DNA of 64,000 nucleotides from Limnomonas spitsbergensis (GCA_037349105.1 JAYJMM010000041.1:868001-932000); one strand, 5' to 3'; shown: positions 22,331-33,075, counted from the stretch's first letter. Translations and numbers: made by a program. The notes: generated by a model from the letters alone, not told the origin.

Positions 22331-23039
22331 TGCTCCCAACATGTCAAACGCAGCGAGGGAATCCCCTGCCGTTGCCACTGCCGTTGCTGCCTGCCCCTGC
22401 CCACCCGAACCCTAAGCCCTGGCCTTACCTGCATGGCATGCACTACCAACCCATGCACACGAAATCCTTAACAGCATGCAATACCAGCCCACCCTAACCC
22501 TAAGCCCTGGCCCTATGAGCATGGTAAGCAGCACCATCCCTCCTACCCTTCTCCCTTCAAGACGCACTAGGCTAGCCCCCCCCCAGGTGTAAGCCACTGG
22601 GATCACACCTGCTATTGGCTGCAGGTTCATTGCCCTCTCTGTTGCCGCGGGTCCAGTTGGCACCTTTCATTCCACTGCCGCCGCTCCCTCCGTTGCCGTG
22701 GGCCCAACACGCACCACTCCCGATGTTGCCGCTGGTAAGGCCCCTGTCACTTACTGGGGGATCGGACCCATTCCCCGGCTTATATTGAGCTATATGCTTC
22801 CAAATGGTATTCTTATGAGATTTCTAAAGCCTGTTTCGCTCGCGTGGGTTGTGAAAAGGCGTCAACCTGGGCACTGAAAGCCCCCGTTTGGAGGGGGGGG
22901 GCACCCGGGGGATGGGTCCGGCCAGGGTCCCCTGGGTCCGAACTCTTAAGCGACATGCCCCTTTGTTGGGCCGCCTCACACCTTCAAAAGCAAAATAGTC
23001 TATATGTCGCAGATATGTTTACAATTTGTCAAGCTTTAG
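22331..23039. other. Low-copy DNA, no supported gene
   Basis: Contains two copies, about 92 bp apart (22,406 and 22,498), of CCCTAAGCCCTGGCC with a conserved flank. Otherwise nothing recognisable. Confidence 0.4.
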
Positions 23040-23426
23040 GATTTTGGACAAGCTGCTAACGAAGCTGATGGAACTGCTACCGGAGTCCATCATGGAGCTC
23101 CTTGTTGTGCTGGCAAGCGGGAGATTCTATGAAAGAGGCGTATAAATGAATTGACTCTGAAGGCCATGAACACCCTTTTTCGTTGTAAGAGTGGAGCTCC
23201 GCGGTCGCTTGAAGCTAGGGTGCTCTTGATGGAGGCCTTCCTCCGACGCAAAGACGTGAAAGCCACGTTCCCGAACAAGGCCTTCTCCTTGTCTCCAGAA
23301 GATTGTGACCTAGCGAGTGAGATGTTCAAGACCTTGAAAGAGAGTCTCAAACATGGTGTTAACCCATCTGGTGGTGGTCAGCTCACGGGCATCAAGCGAG
23401 CAAGAGTTTCGGCCCTATCCCCATAG
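23040..23426 (+). pseudogene. Protein-like open segment with one in-frame stop
   Basis: After an acceptor-like GCTTTAG|GAT, the plus strand reads 129 codons to a TAG, interrupted only by TGA at 23,130-23,132. The part after the stop (first ATG at 23,166) has ordinary protein composition: LEARVLLMEAFLRRKDVKA, LSPEDCDLASEMFKTLKESL. No family recognised. It could be the C-terminal exon of a degraded gene or mobile-element protein; alternatively the TGA marks an intron. Confidence 0.35.
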
Positions 23427-23460
23427 GCACTACGCACTACACATATATGCTCAATACGCA

Positions 23461-23665
23461 CTACCTGACATGATGCAGCCATGACACCTGCTGTTACGCA
23501 CTACCTGACATGATGCAGCCATGACACCTGCTGTTACGCACTACCTGACATGATGCAGCCATGACACCTGCTGTTACGCACTACCTGACATGATGCAGCC
23601 ATGACACCTGCTGTTGCGCACTACCTGACATGATGCAGCCATGACACCTGCTGCTACGCACTACC
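23461..23665. repeat. 40-bp tandem repeat, five copies
   Basis: CTACCTGACATGATGCAGCC begins at 23,461, 23,501, 23,541, 23,581 and 23,621, followed each time by ATGACACCTGCTGTTACGCA with one or two variants. Copies are almost identical and have no unique spacers, so this is not a CRISPR array. Confidence 0.95.
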
Positions 23666-23680
23666 TGACTCTGGACTGAG

Positions 23681-23802
23681 CGCAAATCAGAGTCTGTCAG
23701 GGACGGCAACGCAAGGCAGAGAACAGCAGACGAAATCGGGCTCAACCTCTCCCGCCAACTGGGCCGACTCTCTCCGAACATTGATCGCATTGTTGCTGTC
23801 AG
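23681..23802 (+). CDS. Candidate exon ending in a consensus splice donor
   Basis: Open plus-strand segment reading KSESVRDGNARQRTADEIG and LSRQLGRLSPNIDRIVAVR, ending GCTGTCAG|GTGAGATG, a strong donor. A possible acceptor is GGACTGAG|CGC at 23,680; an in-frame TGA lies at 23,666, just inside the end of the 40-bp array. Product unknown. It could belong with the downstream open frame at 24,242-24,806, but the connecting acceptor cannot be chosen by eye. Confidence 0.35.
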
Positions 23803-24241
23803 GTGAGATGACTATGCACAAGGCTGGCTGAAGTGTTGATTATTAGTTTTCACTCGTTGGCTAAGAAGCTCCCTTGGTCATTCGAGGCACGAGAATGCCA
23901 GACTTCTCTCTCACTAGTTTTTCACAGTCTGGGCAATTAATAAAAAGTGTCTGATGTGTGAAGAAGTGTGAAATGTGCAGCGCAGCCGCAGGGGTGTGTG
24001 GGGTGGGGGGGGCCCCCTGCCTAGGGGTCTGGGGGCCAGCGGCACCCGGTCGATTTAGCTCAAAAACAGTACGTAGCTTTAAATCTCGAGAACTGCGTCC
24101 CACATATATTTATAATTCCACTGTTCATGTCCAATCAGGCACTGTTAAGAGCTGAGCGGCAGCTGCTGCTTCGCAGAAGTAAAATACTTCAAGATTTATA
24201 TTTCCAGTCAGGTCTTTTTCTACTTCTGTCATAAATTAATT

Positions 24242-24806
24242 TTGCCTCTTTTGAGGCCTCAGACCATTTATGGCCCCCCCCCCCCAAAACTGCCTCTCAC
24301 TGTTTTTGCATCTGTGGCCATTCCCAGGCATGATGACCCAATCTTCGCTGAAACGTACGACTACTTCTTGCTGAGAGTCACGACGAACTACTTGGCACCT
24401 GGTGGTCTCCCGAAAGCTATGACAGACGAGTACGGCGCAAGATTTGGCAGGACGTCTCTGGTCTTGGAGGGTTCCTACTTTGAGCATGTTCCTAGCACCC
24501 CGTTGACAGTTGGCCCCTCAGCAGGTGTTGGTCCCTCGATGGGATTTGCCTCTGATGAGGATCGTGCAGGCCCCCAGTTTCATTTGATTGCTGATAAAAA
24601 AAGCCTTGGTTTGGGTACACTCAGTCGTCCTGGCCAATATCAAAGTTACATCGAAGTTGCTCCCTAGACGTAAGGGCGCTGCAGCCGGCAAAGTCGTGTA
24701 CATCATTACAAGCGACGAGGATGCCCGCATCGTTCGAAGCTTAAAAGAAGATGCCAGCGACGATGATGATGACGCATATGCCGTGGATGGTGGGGGGCAG
24801 TCATAG
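24242..24806 (+). pseudogene. Hypothetical protein with a frameshift at a 7-A run
   Basis: A plus-strand frame reads normal protein sequence (HDDPIFAETYDYFLLRVTTN, KAMTDEYGARFGRTSLVLEG, GPQFHLIADKK) up to an A7 run at 24,596-24,602. A second frame then continues with equally protein-like sequence (ALVWVHSVVLANIKVTSKLL, GKVVYIITSDEDARIV) and an acidic tail ending DGGGQS and a stop. The two halves look like one protein split by a one-base homopolymer change, either a sequencing/assembly slip or a real frameshift. There is no clear ATG; the 5' part follows a C-rich stretch and may begin at an acceptor near 24,329 (CATTCCCAG). No family recognised. Confidence 0.45.
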
Positions 24807-24859
24807 CACTCTCAGACTACCAATAGGCCGTGATGTAGCTGATTTGTAGCTGAAACACC

Positions 24860-25380
24860 ACGCCTGCCTCCCCTCCCCTCCCCCTCCTCTTACTCCACCT
24901 CCCCCTCCTTACCCCCCTCCTGCTGCCCCTCCAGTCCCCCCTCCTGCTCCTTCCCCCCCCTCCCCCCCCTGCTCTCCCTCCCACTCCTTCTCCCGCCCCC
25001 CCTCCCCCTCCCCCTCCTGCTGTACCTCCCCCTCCTGCCCCCCTCATGCTCCTCCTCCTGCCCCTCCCCCCTCCCTTGCTTATGCCCCCCCTCCTGCTCC
25101 CTTCCCCCTCCCCGTCTCCTCTCTGCCCCCCCTCCTTCTCCCCCTACCTCTCCCCCTCCCCCTCCCTGTCCCCATTCCTCTCCCCCTCCCCCTCTCCCCC
25201 TCCCCCTCTCCCTCTCGCCCCTCCTCCTGCTCCCCCTACCCCTCCCGCTCCCCCTCCCCACAGCCCCTTCCCCTGCTCCCCCTCCTGCCCCCCTCCCCCT
25301 CCTGCTCCCCCTCCCCACAGCCCCTTCCCCTGCTCCCCCTCCTGCCCCCTCCCCCTCCTGCTCCCCCTTCCCCTCCCTAA
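24860..25380. repeat. Homopyrimidine CCCCTCCT tract
   Basis: About 520 bp nearly all C and T on the plus strand (CCCCTCC, CCTCCTGCTCC, CCCCTTCCCCTGCTCC units), with a roughly 60-bp duplicated portion at about 25,255-25,340. Long predicted Pro/Leu- and Gly/Arg-rich frames here are composition artefacts. Confidence 0.85.
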
Positions 25381-25429
25381 ATAAAAAGTGTGGCTTGGAC
25401 GAATGCCCTGCGAGTATCATTGAAATTTC

Positions 25430-25860
25430 AATGCGGAATTAGTACCGTTTTTTGTGTTTGAAGTTTTCATAGCATGCTCTGTGCTTGTGTAAATTCCCCT
25501 AGAGTAATTTGGGTATTGGTTTCGCGAATGGGGAGTTTTAAGCGGCTCGATAGCAGGCTCCATAGCTTGTGAGGGTTTTCTCTAGATGATGTTTGGGATC
25601 AAGGATTTTAAATAGCTCCATGGCAGGTTTTGTAGCGCGTACGTGTTTCCCTTTGTATCATTGGAATTTGTACCAGAGTTTAGGAGGCTTCATGCAGCTT
25701 GTGCGGGTTTCCCCTAGAGCATCATTGGTATTGGTACCAGCGGTGCGGGCCAGGAGTTTTAGACAGCTCCATAGCAGAGGCTTCACAGCTTGTGCGGATT
25801 CCCCCTAGAGCATCATTGGTATTGGTACCAGAAATAGAAGCAAGAATTTTAAATAAATGA
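25430..25860. repeat. Diverged 60-90-bp tandem repeat
   Basis: Five or so units with CCCCTAGAGCATCATTGG (starts near 25,496, 25,578, 25,650, 25,711 and 25,801), GGTATTGGTACCAG and TTTTAAACAGCTCCATAGCA. Strongly diverged apart from the last two units. Confidence 0.6.
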
Positions 25861-27835
25861 ACCTATGCATTTCAATTTAAGGGACCATTGCCTTGTTAAA
25901 TTCTGTTAGTATAAGGGTCATTGGTATTATCACCTGTGGTTAGCCTGGTGTGGAATTCAAAATGATGTCTTAGTTGGCTTGGTAGCCGAGGTAATTTCCA
26001 TTTACAGCTTATGCTGGGCAAGCCCAACACATCATGCTCCCCCCCAAAGTTGTAAGGGAATATCGTGTTTCTGTATTTGATGGCTGCTGGCATAAAATGT
26101 TGCAACCATCCAAAGATTAGTCCTCACAAGGCCAAGCGCAAGAACCACATTAAGCCAGGACGCGCCTTACATGGCTGTCCCGGGGATCAGCGATACAACC
26201 ATGGGCTGCGCTGAAAGACTCGGGCGCATTTAGAGGGGGGAAATTCAAATGGCAGTGGGGGAAGCAAAGGAGAAAAAGGGGGAAGGGATCCCTAAAAGAT
26301 ACCAAATTGCAGCCAAGCAAACTTGCGCCCAGCGTGCTTAAAGGTAATAGGTATGAATATGTAGAGAGTGGCCCTTAAAGTGGTGCCTAAGCGTCATGTG
26401 CTAGAAAAAAAAGCCAATGCCACTTCGATGCAAACGCTGGTGTCTTGGCCTCGGGCACTGTGTGTTATCAAATGGAGAATAGCATCCCCGCCTCTGAAAG
26501 CCAGAGAGAGACAAAAAGGAAAGAGCTAGTCCAAAGGAGGCATGAAAAACAGAGCGTAGCAAATTTGCCCCCAACAAAGTCTATGACGTCCTCAACAAAA
26601 GCCAGAGCCTGCCACCCATGCCTGCCCTGGTACATCTGTGACAGTAAGTCCGTGGCGCCCTCCGGGGGGGCTGCCCAACCTCTCGCTCTCAGCCGCTCTT
26701 TCACGCTAGGGCACTGAAAACACGTACATGAAGCGCATCCTCCACCTGTTGGCCATGTTCTCAGCCCAGCAATGTTGGCAGTAGCGTGTGTCACGCTGCT
26801 GATCGCTGCGCCGTCCTTTATCATCAGGTGTGCTGGCTGCTCTGAGACGTAGCCTTAAGTTAGTGCACACACGGGCACATTCGTTTTGCTAGTGCGGTTC
26901 TAAGCGTGCGATGATGCTGCATATGTACTGTCGCGCCTGTGTCTGGGTACATCTATGCCGTCCACCCTCCTGCGGCTTTTACGCACCCCTAGCTCTGCTG
27001 TCAATCCTGGCCCATGCTACTTGCACTGGGTTCCTGACCGATCTGGCATGGCAGCGCAGCAACTCTGCGTCGTCCGGGCGCAACCAGCCCTTTTTTCCAG
27101 CCCCAAACGGGAGCATGCCCGACGCTGCCAGGAGGTAAGCTTTGCTGAGGAGTCGGACCTGCAGCCTGGGGAGGTAATGGATGTAATGAAAATTACCAGT
27201 TTGACATGGGATGTGGCTTAAGCTGATTTGTTTGATCCACATGCAAGCGTCACTGAGCCAAAGCCTCTGTGACAGGTTCACATGTGCCAAGCCAAGGGTA
27301 CAATTCAGGTAAATTTCAGATAATCAGAGGCATGACGCTGCACCTCGATCTTTGCATGTCGCTTCTTGCCCCACGCTCAGCTCATCGCTGTGGGCGCATG
27401 ACGTCTCGGTATGAAAACTTCACAAGTCTGCGTCCACTTACATCTCGGTTAGAAAGACTTGACTTTGTTGCCGCTTCTAGAGTCCTGGCGCCAATACCTC
27501 AAGCTCTCGATCCGCTCTGAAAGATGATGCCACGGCCCAGTGCGAACGGTGGCGCACGACATCAATAACTGTCAAGTAGGACTCTTCGAAGGTCCCTCCC
27601 TAATAATTGCGGAAACAATCGTGCTTGCCAAGTTAACTGCATGATTGAGACGCCCTGGTACAGGGGCCAGACTCCTGCATACCGGCCAGCGAATTCGTAC
27701 TCTACACACATCGATACTCCCAGAAATCCAATTCACAGACCTGCGGCGTCAAACATGTATCCATATCTGATTAACAAGATTACATTCTAGCCAGGATGAT
27801 TCGGAGACGAAATCTACCAATCTGCCCTCGGCGAG
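25861..27835. other. Low-copy DNA, no firmly supported gene
   Basis: Contains dispersed repeat copy 2 (26,793-26,915). At about 27,136 CCAGGAG|GTAAGC is a good donor after a plus-strand open stretch, but two frames are about equally plausible there. Minus-strand 26,468-26,824 (118 codons) has no recognisable domain. 27,290-27,835 shows nothing clear. Confidence 0.35.
26793..26915. repeat. Dispersed repeat, copy 2
   Basis: Partner of 14,541-14,665, same orientation, about three quarters identical in the aligned blocks by eye. Confidence 0.5.
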
Positions 27836-27984
27836 GGCACTACCGACAAAACGGCACTTGCGAGAGTGTAGTTTAATATCAGAATCTTAATCTACATGTT
27901 CGATTATGCATTCCTGCAAGCGGGAAGGGCGTTTGGTGCTGTTTCGATAACGCCCTGCGAAACCGCCGAAACCCCTGCTGCCAT
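27836..27984 (-). repeat. Dispersed element truncating the OPR-like gene, copy 2
   Basis: Begins exactly where the OPR-like reading frame ends (27,985). The minus strand reads ATTTCTGAATGGCAGCAGGG, GCGGTTTCGC, then about 110 bp later TGCCCTCGCCGAGGGC, matching the order of blocks at 594-785. The last block is a palindrome of the type found at mobile-element ends, but no target-site duplication or transposase was found. Confidence 0.4.
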
Positions 27985-28887
27985 TCAGAAATCCACCCTT
28001 GTGTTGTTGTGCTTGAGTAACGCCAAGGCATACACCGTGTTGGCTAGAGCTTGGGGCTCAAAGGATGACATTTCTGACTTAGCACGCAGGATAAGCGCGC
28101 CCAACAAGCCCTCGTCATTGTGCTCAAGCTTCGAGAGCGCCCATACGCAGTTGGCCACTTCCCGGCCGCCCATTGCAGGCGCACACAGCCGGACCAACTC
28201 CGTGATCTTGGCCAGCGTAGCGGCCTCCTCTGCGCAGGAAAAGCCCGTGGCCCGCACAAGGCTGACGCTCGAGTGAAGCGCGGCCGCGGCGTGGATATGG
28301 TTAAAGGCAGGCCCGTGCCTCTCAACCAGCTCGTCCATATCTTGCATGCTCCGTGCCTGCTTGATCAGGCTGGTGAGCAGTGGTGGGCTGATCACGCCCT
28401 TGCCCCTGGGAGGGCCGTTGCCGCCAGTCCTGCCACCAACCCTCCTAGGGGAAGCAACTCCGAGCTCGCGGCCTGGGCGTCCCCCCCGCGCACCGTCAGC
28501 ATGGTCGTACCCGTCAGCCCGGGAGTGGCTCAGTCTTCCTCTGTCCTCCCTGGTCCTATCCTTCGGGTCAGGATAGGGGGGCACACTCGCTCCTTGTGAG
28601 CTGAACTTGTCCCACTGGCGCCCCGTCTGTGGCACCTTGCTATTGCGGCCCTGATACCCGCTAGCGCTGTACGGCATGCCACTGCTGCCATTGTACCTAC
28701 CAACACTGTTTGACCTGCCGCTTCTGCTATGCTCTTGGCGGGTATTGTCCACGCGGGGATTGTAGGGCCGGCTGCTGCTGCTGTTGTTGGCAGGTTCTCC
28801 GGCAGTGAGCCGCTGAGTGGAAGGATCACAGCCGCCAGCACCAGTTGGGGCATCATGACCCTCCCTATCCTGCACATGGGAAGACAT
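27985..28887 (-). CDS. OPR/RAP-type protein, N-terminal part, 3'-truncated
   Basis: 300 codons on the minus strand from an ATG (28,885-28,887) to a TGA. Residues 1-165 are a low-complexity Ser/Arg/Gly-rich linker (SSSSRP, SGRSNSVGRYNGSSG, GARGGRPGREL). From about 173 comes the conserved entry helix of algal OPR-type proteins (LIKQARSMQDMDELVERHG, FNHIHAAAAL), then two helical repeats (GGREVANCVWALSKLEHN and EPQALANTVYALALLKHNN). These proteins normally continue with many more repeats and often a RAP domain; here the frame stops eight residues into the next linker, where the dispersed element begins. The upstream ATGTGCAG|GAT could instead be an acceptor, making the first residues intronic. 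Likely a truncated gene; an organelle RNA-processing role is inferred from the family. Confidence 0.6.
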   Translation of the reverse strand: MSSHVQDREGHDAPTGAGGCDPSTQRLTAGEPANNSSSSRPYNPRVDNTRQEHSRSGRSNSVGRYNGSSGMPYSASGYQGRNSKVPQTGRQWDKFSSQGASVPPYPDPKDRTREDRGRLSHSRADGYDHADGARGGRPGRELGVASPRRVGGRTGGNGPPRGKGVISPPLLTSLIKQARSMQDMDELVERHGPAFNHIHAAAALHSSVSLVRATGFSCAEEAATLAKITELVRLCAPAMGGREVANCVWALSKLEHNDEGLLGALILRAKSEMSSFEPQALANTVYALALLKHNNTRVDF

Positions 28888-28959
28888 TTACGAGAGGGGA
28901 GGTGTTAAATCAAGCAATATTATTGAAAGACAATGATCAATTGACCACGAGGCTGGGCA

Positions 28960-29690
28960 AAGACTCACAACAAATCCCAATGAGCATGAAGGAACCTTTA
29001 TATAAGCCGGCAGCCCGACCCTTAAGCGCTATGCCCACAAGCAAACTGCCATCAAGCACCCTGCCATCAAGAATTCTGCCCACAAGCATCCTACCCTCAC
29101 CCCCTCGGCCTACAAGCGCCATGCTCTCAAGCACCCTGCCCTCAAGCACCCTGTTCTCAAGGACCCTGCCCTTAAGCATCCTTTCGTCAAGAACCTGCCT
29201 TCAAGCACCCGGCCCTCAAGCAGCCGGTCCTCAATGACCCATCCTTTAAACATCCTGCCCTGAAGCACCCTACCCTGAAGCACCCTGCCCTGAAGCACCC
29301 TGCCCTCAAGCACCCTGCCCTCAAGCACCCTGCCCTCAAGCACCCTGCCCTCAAGCATCCTGTCCTTAAGTACCTTGCCCTCAAGCACCCTGCCTGAAGC
29401 AACCTGACTTCAAACACCCTGCCCTCACGTACCCGGTCCTCAGGCACCCTGCCCTTAATCACCCTGCCTGCATGCAACATGCATTCAATGACCATGCCTT
29501 CAATCACCTGCCCTCATGTGCTATCTCCTTATGCACCCTACCTTCAAGCACCATGTCCTCATGCTCCCTGCCCTAGTAAAGCACCCTGCCCTCAAACACC
29601 CTGCCCTCAAGCACCCTGCCCCCAAGCGCCCTGCTCCCAAGTACTATGCTCGCAAGCATCATGTCCCCATTTCCATGCCGCCACGCACCA
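28960..29690. repeat. 15-bp CACCCTGCCCTCAAG minisatellite
   Basis: Best conserved at 29,270-29,365, where consecutive CACCCTGCCCTCAAG units follow one another; diverged on both sides. 15 bp equals five codons, which explains the minus-strand VLEGR and AGCLR repeat peptides. Confidence 0.85.
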
Positions 29691-30083
29691 TGCCTCCCAT
29701 CACTATGGGTACTGTTTGGGCCTTAATAGCATTTTCTATACTGTTTTGTTTGTATTCAGAGCAGCTGGTACTGTTTACTGAAGTACAAGCAACATAACAA
29801 AGCTGCTTGCATGCATGGCGACACTTTGCGTACAGTTTGAGCCTATGCATGCGGGTTGGGAAGCAACATCACTGTACTTGGGTTGTGCATAGTCTGCATC
29901 ACTAATCACTATCGAATTCTGCATGTTTCATGAGTGCGCCTGGACACTCCTAGAAGCCAGCTGCTTTATCAGCGTACCAACCTAGCGCACCGGTGGGCGG
30001 TATTAAATTCATGTACCGGTTAACCCTAGCACTTGTCCATGCGCTAGCGCGTGCCCCATCTGTTCCAGTAGTGCCCATGCGTA

Positions 30084-30207
30084 TTAGGGTTTAGGGTTTA
30101 GGGTTTAGGGTTTAGGGTTTAGGGTTTAGGGTTTAGGGTTTAGGGTTTAGGGTTTAGGGTTTAGGGGTTTAGGGTTTAGGGTTTAGGGTTTAGGGGTTTA
30201 GGGTTTA
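30084..30207 (+). repeat. Interstitial telomeric repeat (TTTAGGG)n
   Basis: About 17 consecutive TTTAGGG units, including two TTTAGGGG variants near 30,170 and 30,195, flanked by unique DNA on both sides. TTTAGGG is the plant/green-algal telomere sequence. The G-rich strand points rightwards, towards more than 33 kb of further sequence, so this is internal rather than a chromosome end. Confidence 0.95.
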
Positions 30208-31085
30208 GTTTTAGTCTTTTCATTTCAACATCCTGCCTGTCTTTTTGAACGAAGCGCCGCCCTACCAAGACACGCATGCGCGCATATACGCCGCTTTCTG
30301 CTGTTTCGAACACTGTTTTATCTAACGTGCCATACACGCCTGATGCCTCAGGTGACAGCAACAACATGTTCACCCATCAGTTTTTTGCAACAACATCTTA
30401 ACGATCTGCGTCGAAGCCACGCCGCACCACTCCGATCTCCAATCTTCTTGCTTCGTCTACAGGTTGGCCACGCAGCCCTCGCCAGCTGTGCTGCCTGAGC
30501 GCAGCAAGAGGTGGCAGGAGGGCACACCCAGCGCGATTGCAGTGCATCTGATAAAGCAATCATACAAAGCGTACCTCGCCGTTCCTACAGTTCCACGATC
30601 AGGATTACTACTAGATGGTGTTGCATGATGTTGAGCGAAACCTCTGGTTGATCTTGTAGACCTACACCAGGAATGCCAATCTCAACAGACGGCCATGATA
30701 CGCCTGGAGACCGAACGTCTCGACGCCACAGCCATGGGGCAACGTTCCACACTTTGTACCACCTGTCGACGATCTGGAATGCATTTCTCAGTACCACCAG
30801 TGTACCAGTCCCTTCTTGAAAGATCAACCAATTCAGGTGAGCTTGGTAGCACACGTAATGCTACGCTCTGATGGCGACCCAGCTTCATCCTGATATGCCC
30901 GATCATGCTTTGCCACGGATTGGATCTTGTATGAACTCCTCTGAGTAACGCGTTGTACTCATCCGCAATGTAATGTATAAGCAGCATCTTCCTCATGCGT
31001 ACCGTCAGGTACCCAACACACCGGGGGCCGACATCCCCACGCATCCCCAAAGCGCCATCGTAAACGCAAGAACAAGGAAGATCGA
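30208..31085. other. Low-copy DNA with a possible minus-strand coding stretch
   Basis: The minus-strand frame around 30,760-31,000 reads MRKMLLIHYIADEYNALLRG and RSNPWQSMIGHIRMKLGRHQ, of ordinary protein composition, but has neither a clear start nor splice borders, and an overlapping frame (30,585-30,854) is equally open. No family recognised. Confidence 0.3.
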
Positions 31086-31700
31086 GAAGCCCAGCAACTA
31101 CCATCCCCCGTGCACAAGACTCCATCACCTTGCTACATCAGATCAGAGTCCCACAACCACTCGACCACACGACCACTCGACTCGACCTTCCTGCTGTTTG
31201 CTGGATGAAAGGCAAGTAACAGCGTGTCCCTCCCGCATGGCCCTCCAGCATGGGCCATGTGCCCTCTAGCCTGTCCATACCCCCCCCCCCCCCCCCCTCG
31301 TGCTTACACCCCATGCCACCAGCCACAAGTAAATTACAGAGCAAAGTACCAGTACCTGTCCCCGTGCACACGACTCCACCTCCATGTTTTTATCAGAGCA
31401 GCGTACAAGTACATGTCCCCATGCACAAGACTCCACCATCCTGATACATCAAGGCAAAGTAACAGAACCCCCTCCCCAAACACCTCTCCCCCTCAGCTGC
31501 CTAGCTCATGCAGTCCACATATCCCCCTTTGCTGCCTAGATCCAGCAGTCCACCTCTCCCCCTCAGCTGCCCTGGTCTTGCATGCCAAAGATCCCCCACA
31601 ACTGCCCAGCAATTTAGGGTCCAGCCACTCAAAGTCCAACCAGTCAGGGTCCAGCCACATCTAGTACCCCCATGTGCTCTCCTAGACTCTCCCACATACC
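31086..31700. repeat. C-rich region with diverged CCCATGCACAAGACTCCA repeats
   Basis: Three copies of a unit with CCCCNTGCACAAGACTCCA (about 31,103, 31,361 and 31,417) and TACATCARRNCAGAGT-like flank; then a roughly 50-bp repeat of CTGCCTAG...CAGTCCACNTATCCCC type (31,495-31,570). A C-run of 19 lies at 31,280-31,298. Confidence 0.55.
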
Positions 31701-31799
31701 CTCCCGTACATCCCATGCCATAAAGCATGCACCCTTTATGTCCCTTGCTACCACAAGACTAGGCTGGCTGGCCTACCATGCATCATGATCGTCTAAAGG

Positions 31800-31842
31800 T
31801 CACGGCGCAAGGAGGGCACCATCATCCCTTCGACACAAGCAG
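31800..31842 (+). pseudogene. Array exon copy 0, 5'-truncated
   Basis: The last 43 bases of the array exon (from CACGGCGCAAGG to ACAAGCAG) followed by the normal donor GTACCCAATAACTCC. The acceptor and first 52 bases are replaced by unrelated DNA ending CGTCTAAAGGT. This marks the left breakpoint of the array. Confidence 0.8.
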
Positions 31843-33075
31843 GTACCCAATAACTCCAAGGGTCCATCACCCAGTTGCATGCCCTCAGCCTCACCTGCCA
31901 TCACACATTTGCAGAACCCCAGCCACACCTGCCATCACCCAGCTGCAGGCCCTCAGCCTCACCTGCCATCACACAGATGCAAAACCCCAGCCACACCTGC
32001 CATCACCCAGCTGCAGGCCCTCAGCCTCACCTGCCTTCACACAGATGCAGAACCCCAGCCACACCTGCCATCACCCAGCTGCAGACCCTCAGCCTCACCT
32101 GTCATCACATACATGCAATCACCGAGTTACAGACCTTCAGCAATGCCTCTCCCCCCCTTTCAGATGTTTGCGGTGGCTCGGGAGCTGGGAGAGATGAGCG
32201 AAGTGGGAGTGGAGGCCGCGGCGCAAGGAGGGCACCATCATCCCTTCGACACAAGCAGGTACCCAATAACTCCCAGGGTCCATCACCCAATTGCAGGCCC
32301 TCAGCCTCACCTGCCATCACACATTTTCAGAACCCCAGCCACACCTGCCATCACCCAGCTGAAGGCCCTCAGCCTCACCTGCCATCACACAGATGCAGAA
32401 CCCCAGCCACACCTGCCATCACCCAGCTGCAGACCCTCACCCTCACCGGCCATCACACAGATGCAGAACCCCAGCCACACCTGCCATCACCCAGTTGCAG
32501 GCCCTCAGCCTCACCTGCCATCACAAATTTGCAGAACCCCAGCCACACCTGCCATCACCCAGCTGCAGACCCTCAGCCTCACCTGCTATCACACATTTGC
32601 AGAACCCCAGCCACACATGCCATCACCCAGCTGCAGGCCCTCACCCTCACCTGCCATCACACAGATGCAGAACCCCAGCCACACATGCCATCACCCAGTT
32701 GCATGCCCTCAGCATCACCTGCCTTCACACAGATGCAGAACCCCAGCCACACCTGCCATCACCCAGCTGCAGACCCTCAGCCTCACCTGCCATCACACAG
32801 ATGCAAAACCCCAGCCACACATGCCATCACCCAGCTGCAGACCCTCAGCCTCACCTGTCATCACATACTTGCAGAACCCCAGCCACACATGCCATCACCC
32901 AGTTGCATACACTCAGCCTCACCTGCCATCACATATTTGCAGAACCCCAGCCTCACCTGCCATCACACAGATGCAGAACCCTAGCCACACCTGCCATCAC
33001 CCAGTTGCAGGCCCTCAGCCATACATGCAATCACCCAGTTACAGACCTTCAGCAATGCCTCTCCCCCCCTTTCAG

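Noticed and set aside
22412..22663. Short minus-strand frame in the GC-rich spacer
   Set aside because: No domain, conserved copy or splice evidence; expected by chance at this GC content.
23461..23665. CRISPR array
   Set aside because: The five 40-bp units are contiguous and identical with no unique spacers, and the window is eukaryotic.
25046..25384. A Pro/Ser/Leu-rich protein, with Gly/Arg-rich proteins on the opposite strand
   Set aside because: Simple consequence of a homopyrimidine tract.
30084..30207. True chromosome end
   Set aside because: Unique and satellite DNA continues for more than 33 kb beyond the TTTAGGG tract.
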